Source: an uncultured Sphingomonadaceae bacterium
Lineage (GTDB): Bacteria > Pseudomonadota > Alphaproteobacteria > Sphingomonadales > Sphingomonadaceae
Length of the DNA stretch: 16,624 nucleotides
Direction of reading: 5' to 3'
NCBI GenBank assembly: GCA_946479505.1
Contig: CAMLGC010000059.1
Location: 1-16,624 of the forward strand
The notes under the pieces: generated by a model
Told to the model about the DNA's origin: nothing
The model's input: only the letters and a program-made list of their open reading frames with translations
The model's database searches: none
Shown: in pieces, positions 8,701 to 14,213 of the stretch
Numbering within the stretch: the first letter of the stretch is position 1
How the letters are laid out: every line of letters begins with the position of its first letter
Program-made: the position numbers and the translations under genes

Positions 8701-9153
8701 CGCGCGACGGAACTGAAGACGATCCCGCTCGACTCCATCCTCGCCAAGACAGGTATGGCGCTCGTCGAGTTGCAGTTGAACGACGGCGACACGCTGCTCA
8801 GCCGCAACTTCTACTGGCGCGGCAAGGATCAGGCCGCCTACCGCGCCCTGAACGGCCTCGCGCAGACGCCACTCGCGCTCACCGCCGCCACGCCGGTGCG
8901 TGACGGCGACGACATGCTCGTGCGAGTAACCCTCGCCAACCAAAGCGCCGTTCCGGCGCTCGAAGCCAAGCTGATCTTGGTGGATGGGAAGGGCGAGCGC
9001 ATCCTCCCCGCCTTCTACAGCGAGAATTACATCTCGCTCCTCCCCGGCGAGCAGCGCACCATCGACATCCGCTATCCCGCCACACATACCGTCACCCCCT
9101 CGCTGGCGCTGCGCGGCTGGAACGTGATTGAGCAGAAGGTGACTGCACGGTGA
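5758..9153 (+). CDS. Secreted GH2 hydrolase (beta-mannosidase/exo-glucosaminidase type) with N-terminal LamG-like domain
   Basis: Large exported glycoside hydrolase, 1131 residues. A signal peptide (about 1-21, ending VPVLA) is followed by a LamG/concanavalin-like domain at about 55-190 (HPFTLSAWVNSD, GVWTHVSLVSDG, LYVDGK), then the GH2 sugar-binding sandwich from about 245 (ATVPGTVLTTLVDRG, YPDPYYGLNN, INYASEVWLNG), an immunoglobulin-like domain about 455-560, the TIM barrel about 640-960, and C-terminal beta domains. The acid/base is most likely E745 in WFGRNEG and the nucleophile E803 in FSVETGTPSL. VPGTVL..L and PDPYYG are typical of the GH2 branch holding exo-beta-glucosaminidases and mannosylglycoprotein endo-beta-mannosidases; the NE pair is the usual GH2 form, unlike the S-D pair of CsxA-type glucosaminidases. 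A purine-rich ribosome-binding site (GGGGGAG) precedes the ATG. First gene of a coupled four-gene operon. Substrate unresolved between beta-mannoside and beta-glucosaminide. Confidence 0.9.
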   Translation: MRYFGRIVGTVAVAIAVPVLADVPPNGGPYDAHFMPGGIGITRELGDATVAAAGHPFTLSAWVNSDARQRGAVPLIALGDPAGACRCLELRAGRPAFADLVAGAPLEAGVWTHVSLVSDGQRATLYVDGKRAASGAVASGAVPPTAGVASVVEARPHFGGTLLGATIDDAALSAKEVAAAAADRPNFAAAHVLQVGVGWPFQKSANIGLTEQQDPWTLPHAKAEISEPVAKPLPDLPPLAPSGVDRWRINGWRLAPAPEVRADGAALSRSGFDDSAWYAATVPGTVLTTLVDRGVYPDPYYGLNNMAIPESLARQDYWYRTRFTAPAEAAGKALTLVFNGINYASEVWLNGAHLGGTEGAFIRGQFPIRPIAGENVIAVRVSPPPHPGIPHEQSIEGGVGPNGGSLAIDGPTFIATEGWDWIPGIRDRDTGIWLPVELEAHGDVRIGDPHVVTDLPLPNTEHADIYLTVPITNSAAAPVPVIVRAAFDGVTVEKPVTAPPGTSSVALTPAEFEALRVEHPTLWWPNGYGDPALHNLTLTAAIDGAVSDTRRLRFGIREVSYDLSLFDSTGHLRRVTVQPTNGALRHEKLIDVRHEGIKQSPRGWAESFTPAGESSDAVTDASADALPEPHLLIRVNGVKIATRGGNWGMDDAMKQVRRDRLEPYFRLQREAHMNVIRNWMGNNDEEQFYDLADEYGVMVLNDFWQSTQNYQIEPEDPQIFLANARDVISRYRNHPSIVVWFGRNEGVPYPTLNEGLDDLVFELDGTRWYTGSSNSVNLQGSGPYDYRPPAGYFTDLATGFSVETGTPSLSTLESIRAWIPEPDRWPLSDTLAYHDWHFSGNGDTKTFMDALDTMFGAATSLADFERKAQMMNLETHQAMYEGFLGHLWTRNSGRLLWMTHPAWPSNAWQLYSWDYDTSAAYYGAKKATEPLHVQLNLPGNELVVLNTTRQNRTGLIATTTVVGLDNAELFTRTDRVDALANRATELKTIPLDSILAKTGMALVELQLNDGDTLLSRNFYWRGKDQAAYRALNGLAQTPLALTAATPVRDGDDMLVRVTLANQSAVPALEAKLILVDGKGERILPAFYSENYISLLPGEQRTIDIRYPATHTVTPSLALRGWNVIEQKVTAR

Positions 9154-10748
9154 AAATCTTCTTTTCCGCCTTTCCCGGCGAAGGCCGGGGCTCAATTGGT
9201 GCACGTCATTTGTTCAAGCGCTGCGCCTTGTTGCTCATGTTTTCCCGACTGGACGCCGGCCTTCGCCGGGGAAGCGCGGCATTGGCAGCAGTGTTCCTGA
9301 TCGCCGCCGCACCGCAAGCCTGGACCGCTCCACCCCAAGTCACCGTCATCGGCGGCATCATCGCCGGCGTGCCAACCGATGACGGCACCGCGCTTGTCTT
9401 CCGCGGCATCCCCTTCGCCGCTCCGCCGACGGCCGAGAACCGCTGGAAACCCCCGCAGCCCGTCCTCCCCTGGCAGGGCGTCCGCGACGCCACCGCCGAA
9501 GCCCCCGCCTGCCTCCAGCACGACAACGGCTGGAACAAGGCCTACTACGTCCACGCCAGCGAGGACTGCCTCACGCTCGACATCCGCACGCCCTCGCTCA
9601 CCGGCAAGCGACCGGTGATGGTGTGGATTCACGGCGGCTCGAACCGCGCGGGCGGCGCGGCGGGCACCGTCGATTCGCACATCACCGATCACGGCGTCGT
9701 GCTGGTCGCCGTGCAGTATCGGCTCGGCATCTTCGGCTTCCTCTCGCACCGCGGGCTCGCCGCCGAGCAGGGCGGCCACAGCGGCAATTACGGCCTGATG
9801 GACCAGATCGCCGCGCTCGAATGGGTGCAGGCGAACATCGCCAAATTCGGCGGCGATCCGGGCAACGTCACCATCTTCGGCGAATCCGCCGGCTCGCAGG
9901 ACGTGTCGCTGCTCCTCGCGAGCCCGCAGGCCCGCGGCCTGTTCGGCAAGGCGATCATGGAAAGCGGCACGCCCGGCTTCGGCCTGCCCTTCCGCCCGCT
10001 CGACGCCGCGTTCCGTTTAGGCGACCAGGTCGATGCGCTGCTCGACACCGGCGGCGACATCGAGAAGCTGCGCACCGCCTCGATCCCGGCGTTGCTCGCC
10101 GCCGATCTGAAACTCCACGATTCCGTCATCGAAGACAATTCGTTCGTCTGGCTGCACACCACGATCGACGGCGCGGTGCTGCCCAAGAGCCCCCGCGTGC
10201 TCCTTACCGAGGCGCCCAAACGCCCGGTGATCGTCGGCACCAACCGCGCCGAGTTCGGCTATCCCGGCGGTCGTCCGCACCGCGACGCCTTCGTCGATCA
10301 CGCGTTCGAGGAGAACGCCGAAAGGGCGCGCGCCTTTTACCGTCTCGACCAATCCGATCCGCCCGCCGACCCGCGCCGCGGCGACCGCGACCTCATCATC
10401 GGCACCGACGTCATCTTCGTCTGCCCGGCGAACACGCTCGCCAGCCTGCTCGCAACAAACGGCGCCCCCGTCTGGCGCTACGAGTTCGACGTGACCCCCA
10501 AGGGCGGCCACACCCATCACGCCGCCGAGATCGCCTGGGTGCTCGGCGACAACAAGGTCACGCCCGATTGGTCGCTCCAGGATTATTGGGCATCGTTCGC
10601 GAAAGACGGCGACCCCAACGCCTCCGCGCTTCCCGCCTGGCCGCGCTGGACGCCATCCGCCGAACGCACGCTTCTTTTCGACGCCGCGGGCGCCACGCCC
10701 GAAGCGGCTCCGCGTTCCGAAATCTGCAACCTGATGGACCGACTATGA
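9150..10748 (+). CDS. Type-B carboxylesterase, exported
   Basis: Alpha/beta-hydrolase of the carboxylesterase type-B family, expected to cleave carboxylic esters, here perhaps acyl groups on a glycan. Visible motifs: PVMVWIHGG (oxyanion loop), GESAGS with nucleophile S246, GTNRAEFGY with probable acid E368, and GHTHHAAEIAW with catalytic H457. Residues count from a GTG at 9150, which overlaps the GH2 stop as GTGA and has AGAAGG about 10 nt upstream. The first roughly 43 codons from this start read through a palindromic repeat pair, and the hydrophobic signal core (ALAAVFLIAAAPQAWTA) comes only after it. An in-frame ATG at 9237 gives a shorter signal peptide but has no visible ribosome-binding site, so the true start is uncertain. 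The gene overlaps the next one by ATGA. Family secure, ester substrate unknown. Confidence 0.9.
   Translation: MKIFFSAFPGEGRGSIGARHLFKRCALLLMFSRLDAGLRRGSAALAAVFLIAAAPQAWTAPPQVTVIGGIIAGVPTDDGTALVFRGIPFAAPPTAENRWKPPQPVLPWQGVRDATAEAPACLQHDNGWNKAYYVHASEDCLTLDIRTPSLTGKRPVMVWIHGGSNRAGGAAGTVDSHITDHGVVLVAVQYRLGIFGFLSHRGLAAEQGGHSGNYGLMDQIAALEWVQANIAKFGGDPGNVTIFGESAGSQDVSLLLASPQARGLFGKAIMESGTPGFGLPFRPLDAAFRLGDQVDALLDTGGDIEKLRTASIPALLAADLKLHDSVIEDNSFVWLHTTIDGAVLPKSPRVLLTEAPKRPVIVGTNRAEFGYPGGRPHRDAFVDHAFEENAERARAFYRLDQSDPPADPRRGDRDLIIGTDVIFVCPANTLASLLATNGAPVWRYEFDVTPKGGHTHHAAEIAWVLGDNKVTPDWSLQDYWASFAKDGDPNASALPAWPRWTPSAERTLLFDAAGATPEAAPRSEICNLMDRL
9171..9275. repeat. Inverted pair of REP-like palindromic repeats
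   Basis: Two copies of a roughly 30-nt repeat in opposite orientation, sharing the perfect 15-nt core CCGGCCTTCGCCGGG, at about 9173-9190 and 9255-9275, with about 65 nt between them. The core of each is itself a near palindrome. Flanks are related too (the inverse of the left copy reads CAATTGAGCCC, the right GACTGGACG). Repeats of this form are widespread between genes in sphingomonad genomes. Here the pair sits in frame at the 5' end of the carboxylesterase gene and could fold into one long hairpin in the mRNA. No REP-associated transposase lies nearby. Confidence 0.75.
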
Positions 10749-11473
10749 CCCAGCTTTCGCGCCGCTCGCTCCTCGCCGCTGCCGCCGTCCTTCCCGTGCT
10801 CGCCGCCGCGCCCGCTTTCGCCGAAACCGATCGCGAAAAGCAGATGCGCGAGGATTTTCCGTGGCTCGGCAAATATGCCGACGAGAACGCGGCGCTGATC
10901 GCCTCGGGCAAGCCGGTGGGCGTCGTCTTCATGGGCGATTCGATCACCGAAGGATGGAAGAGCAAGCACCCCGCCTTCTTCGCGACGCCCGATCACGTCT
11001 GCCGCGGCATCAGCGGCCAGACGACCCCGCAGATGGTGCTGCGGATGATGGCCGATGTCGTTCATCTGAAGCCGAAGGCCGTCCACATCATGGCCGGCAC
11101 CAACGACATCGCCGGCAACACCGGCCCGATGACCAGATCGCAAACGCAAGACAACCTCCGCATAATGGCCGAGATCGCGCAGGCGTCGGGCATCGACGTG
11201 CTGCTCGCTTCGATTCCGCCCTCGTCGGCCTTTCCGTGGCGTCCCGGCCTCGAAGTCACCCCCTCGATCCGCCTGCTCAACCAGTGGATCGAGGGCTATG
11301 CCGAAGGCGTGGGCGCGACCTTCGTCGATTACGCCCCCGTCCTCGCCACGCCTGAGGGTGCGATGAGGCCCGGATTGGCCGATGACGGCGTCCATCCGAC
11401 GCCCCAAGGCTATGCGGCGATGGAGAGCGTGCTGGTGCCGATGATCGACCAATATCGCATTACCGGCGTGTGA
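10745..11473 (+). CDS. SGNH/GDSL-family esterase, Tat-exported
   Basis: Small esterase of the SGNH superfamily (GDSL-lipase/acetylxylan-esterase-like), 242 residues, a usual length. The N-terminus LSRRSLLAAAAVLPVLAAAP has a twin-arginine pair before a hydrophobic stretch ending AFA, so Tat export is likely. The four SGNH blocks are visible: GDSITEGW with nucleophile S66; the glycine of SGQTT at 91; AGTND with N120; and DDGVHP with D214 and H217. The ATG overlaps the carboxylesterase stop (ATGA) and the end overlaps the cupin gene start (GTGA), which points to translational coupling. Relatives in polysaccharide loci remove acetyl groups from sugars; this role is inferred from neighbours. The superfamily call is firm. 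Confidence 0.93.
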   Translation: MTQLSRRSLLAAAAVLPVLAAAPAFAETDREKQMREDFPWLGKYADENAALIASGKPVGVVFMGDSITEGWKSKHPAFFATPDHVCRGISGQTTPQMVLRMMADVVHLKPKAVHIMAGTNDIAGNTGPMTRSQTQDNLRIMAEIAQASGIDVLLASIPPSSAFPWRPGLEVTPSIRLLNQWIEGYAEGVGATFVDYAPVLATPEGAMRPGLADDGVHPTPQGYAAMESVLVPMIDQYRITGV

Positions 11474-12492
11474 ACACCGCTGCCCCTCCCAAACCTGCGC
11501 CGCTCCACGAACGCGGCGCGGTCGATGCCGAGACCTTCGCGCGCGAGATCGTCCCCGGCTACCGCCCCGTCGTGCTGCGCGGGCAGGTGGCGCACTGGCC
11601 CGCGGTCGCGGCGGGGCAGGGCGGGGCGCGCGCGATCGCCGACTACATTGCCGGCTTCGCGAGCGATGCGCCCGCGGGCGTGATGATCGGCCCGCCCGAG
11701 ATCGAGGGCCGCTTCTTCTACCGCGACGACATGGCCGGCTTCAATTTCGCCCGCGACCGCGCGCCGGTGAAAGCGCTCCTCGCCAAGTTGATCGACCTTG
11801 CCGAAGAGCCGCGCCCACCCGCGCTCTACGCAGGCGCCGCCGCTGCGGCCGAGCACCTGCCCGGCTGGACCGATGCCAACCCGCTAGACCTTCCCACACC
11901 CGGCGGCGTGCCGCGCGTGTGGATCGGCAATGCCACGCACGTCTCGACGCATTACGACGTGTCGAGCAACCTCGCCTGCGTGGTCGCGGGCACGCGCCGC
12001 TTCACGCTCTTCCCGCCCGATCAGGTCGCGAACCTCTATGTCGGCCCGCTCGACGTGACGATGGCGGGGCAGCCCGCGAGCATGGTCGATCTCGCCGCGC
12101 CCGACCTCGATCGCTACCCGCGCTTCGCCGAGGCGCTCGCTCACGCGCGCACCGCCGAGCTCGAGCCGGGCGACGCGATCTACATCCCCAGCCTGTGGTG
12201 GCACGACGTCCAGGCATCGGGCCCGCTCAACGTGCTCGTCAATTACTGGTGGGGGCACCCCGAGGTGTCGCCCTTCCCGGCGATGATCCACGCCCTGCTC
12301 GCGATGCGCGACCTCCCCGCGCCGGAACGCGCGCAATGGCGGCAATGGCTCGATCACTACATCTTCGACGAAGGCGCGCCCCGCGCCGCCGACCACCTCC
12401 CGCCGCACGCGCGCACCGTGCTCGACGCGCCCTCGCCCGCGCGCACCGAGCACATCCGCCAGTTCCTGCTGCGCTCGCTCAGCGGCGCGTAA
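11470..12492 (+). CDS. Cupin_8/JmjC-like Fe(II)-dependent oxygenase family protein
   Basis: Cytoplasmic protein of 340 residues with the cupin-like fold of the JmjC/FIH group of Fe(II)/2-oxoglutarate hydroxylases. The metal-binding facial triad is present: H161 and D163 in STHYDVSSN and H245 in YIPSLWWHDVQ. GTRRFTLFPPDQVANLY and LEPGDAIYIPSLWWH are standard motifs of the family. The N-terminal half (VVLRGQVAHWPAV) matches the usual opening strand. There is no signal peptide, unlike the three preceding genes. The start is a GTG overlapping the SGNH stop as GTGA. Relatives are often found beside TonB-dependent receptors and glycan-utilisation genes in sphingomonads and Caulobacter relatives, but the substrate, protein or small molecule, is generally unknown. 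The gene ends in a 14-nt tail-to-tail overlap with the minus-strand gene. Confidence 0.88.
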   Translation: MNTAAPPKPAPLHERGAVDAETFAREIVPGYRPVVLRGQVAHWPAVAAGQGGARAIADYIAGFASDAPAGVMIGPPEIEGRFFYRDDMAGFNFARDRAPVKALLAKLIDLAEEPRPPALYAGAAAAAEHLPGWTDANPLDLPTPGGVPRVWIGNATHVSTHYDVSSNLACVVAGTRRFTLFPPDQVANLYVGPLDVTMAGQPASMVDLAAPDLDRYPRFAEALAHARTAELEPGDAIYIPSLWWHDVQASGPLNVLVNYWWGHPEVSPFPAMIHALLAMRDLPAPERAQWRQWLDHYIFDEGAPRAADHLPPHARTVLDAPSPARTEHIRQFLLRSLSGA

Positions 12493-13450
12493 TCCTCGGT
12501 TCCTGCCGAAGTTGTGCCCGCTCCTCGGCATCGGCGCGGGCCGCGATGAGCAGCGGCACGCGCTCGAGCGCGTCGCGCACGTCGCCGTCGTCGTCGATCC
12601 GCTGGGTCTGCTCGTATCGCTGCATCGCGGTGGCGTAATCGCCCGCCGCCTCGGCGCACAGCCCGAGATTGAAGGTCACCGACGGATGCCCCGGCATCTC
12701 GGCGTCGATTGCCTGCCACTCGGCGCAGGCGGTCGGCGGGTTCTTCATCGAGATCTCGACCGCGTCCTTGAAGCGGCGGCCGACCTCTTTGGGCATGTTG
12801 TCGCGACCTTCGCGGAAGCGGATGTGGAAATCCTCGATGCGCGGCGTGACGTCGCCGCGCACCTCGCCTGCGATCGATTCGATCATGTCGGCGATGACGG
12901 GCTCGGCCGCCCGGGGTGTCGAATCACCGCGGCACCACGTCACCTCGTCGCGTCGTGGCTTGTTCGCAGAATAGACGACCTGGTTGTCGGCGGCGCGTAC
13001 GATCCGCACGTCGGCGGAAAGGGTGATGACGCGGCGGTGGCAGCGTTCCTTGACGTTGCCGCGCTTGATGCACTTGTCCTTGTCGTCACGCTCGACGCAG
13101 CGTTCGCGGGTGCGCTCGACCCGGCTTTCCTCGATGCCGGTCGTCACCTGCCCCGAAACGAGGCCCTCGGCATCCGCTGCGCCGCCGAAGCCGCCCGCGC
13201 CGATGATCGCGAAGGCGGGGCCGCCATCGACGCCCGGCGCCCCCAGCGCACGTTCGAGCGCGAAGGCGAGGCGGTCGCCGTCCTCCCCCGCGATGCGCCC
13301 GACTGCGAGCGATCCCAGAAAGCTCGCCTCCCGATCGGGCGCGGGCATTTCGGCGCTGAAGAGCGCGCTCTCCGCGTGGAGCGCGTCGATTGCGGAGATC
13401 GTCGAAACGATTGCGAGCGCGGCGGTGAGCGCGCGTGCCCTGTAAGTCAT
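12479..13450 (-). CDS. Exported Cys-rich protein with C-terminal TPR-like unit, function unknown
   Basis: I do not recognise a named family. The 323-residue protein has a signal peptide (MTYRARALTAALAIVSTISA, cleavage after LHA at residue 26). The region 45-160 (GSLAVGRIAGEDGDRLAFALERAL, then beta-rich segments, ITLSADVRIVRAADNQVVYS) resembles the layout of CsgG/LpoB-like outer-membrane-associated domains, but this is a weak analogy. Six cysteines (118, 127, 137, 173, 242, 265) suggest disulfides; the first three lie in a highly charged segment. Residues 258-285 (VTFNLGLCAEAAGDYATAMQRYEQ) look like one TPR helix pair. The ATG at 13450 follows GGGGGATGAG and is preferred to a longer form without a signal start. 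Last gene of the minus-strand cluster, 69 nt after the dienelactone hydrolase gene. Confidence 0.8.
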   Translation of the reverse strand: MTYRARALTAALAIVSTISAIDALHAESALFSAEMPAPDREASFLGSLAVGRIAGEDGDRLAFALERALGAPGVDGGPAFAIIGAGGFGGAADAEGLVSGQVTTGIEESRVERTRERCVERDDKDKCIKRGNVKERCHRRVITLSADVRIVRAADNQVVYSANKPRRDEVTWCRGDSTPRAAEPVIADMIESIAGEVRGDVTPRIEDFHIRFREGRDNMPKEVGRRFKDAVEISMKNPPTACAEWQAIDAEMPGHPSVTFNLGLCAEAAGDYATAMQRYEQTQRIDDDGDVRDALERVPLLIAARADAEERAQLRQEPRITRR

Positions 13451-13519
13451 CTCATCCCCCCAGATGATGTGGTATTGGCGAAGGCTAATCGACACCTCCC
13501 GGTCAGGCAAGCGCCCCCG

Positions 13520-14197
13520 TCAGCCGCCGTTGGCGCGAAACAGCTCGATCGTGCGCTCGCGCGCGAGCTCGGCCGAGGCCGCGTCGAAATCCTTGCGCCG
13601 GTCCGAGTTGAAGCCGTGCCCGGCATCGTAGAGGCAGACGCGCGTCAGGGGTGGATCGGCGTCGATCACCTTTTGGACGGCGTTCATCGGAATGCCTGCG
13701 TCGCGGCGCCCGAAGTGAAGGATCACCGGCACGTGCGGCGCCTCATCGAGATGCTCGGGGACGAGCCGGCCGTAATAGCCTGAGGCCGCCGTGACACCGT
13801 CGAGCCGCGTCGCCGCGAGCCATGCGATCGATCCGCCATAGCAATAGCCGACGACGAACACCGGCCCCTTCGTCGCCAGCGCTGCGGCGCAGGTGCCGAC
13901 GTCGCGCACCGACTGGTCGAGCGAATGCTTGCGCGCGAGCGCGATCGCGCGCTGGAGGTCGCCGCCCTCGTAGCCCGCCTCCAGCCCGGGCGCCTCGCGG
14001 TCGAACAGGGCAGGGGCGAACACCTCGTATCCGTCGCCCGCATAATCGTCGGCGACCTCGCGGATATGCTCGGTCACCCCGAAAATCTCCTGCACGACGA
14101 TCAGCCCGCCGCGCCGCTCGCCCTCGGGGTCGACATGATAGGCGCCGATCTCGGCGCCGTCGTCCATCGTCATCCGGATCATCTTGCCTGTGGGCAT
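13520..14197 (-). CDS. Dienelactone hydrolase family protein
   Basis: Cytoplasmic alpha/beta-hydrolase of the dienelactone hydrolase (carboxymethylenebutenolidase) family, 225 residues against about 236 for classical enzymes. The Cys-Asp-His triad is complete: C119 in GYCYGG, D166 in FGRRDAGIP and H194 in DAGHGFNSD. The conserved Glu in QEIFGV (E37) is present as well. No signal peptide. AAGGAG lies 8 nt before the ATG, in the 16-nt gap after the preceding gene, so the two are very likely cotranscribed. There are no chlorocatechol or other aromatic-ring genes nearby, so the substrate may not be a dienelactone; many members are general lactone or ester hydrolases. Confidence 0.94.
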   Translation of the reverse strand: MPTGKMIRMTMDDGAEIGAYHVDPEGERRGGLIVVQEIFGVTEHIREVADDYAGDGYEVFAPALFDREAPGLEAGYEGGDLQRAIALARKHSLDQSVRDVGTCAAALATKGPVFVVGYCYGGSIAWLAATRLDGVTAASGYYGRLVPEHLDEAPHVPVILHFGRRDAGIPMNAVQKVIDADPPLTRVCLYDAGHGFNSDRRKDFDAASAELARERTIELFRANGG

Positions 14198-14213
14198 GTC
14201 TCGGTCTCCTTGG

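Noticed and set aside
13451..13519. Possible separate promoter (TTGCCT, 17 nt, TAGCCT) for the Cys-rich protein gene
   Set aside because: Weak match in a 69-nt gap; cotranscription with the upstream dienelactone hydrolase gene is as likely.
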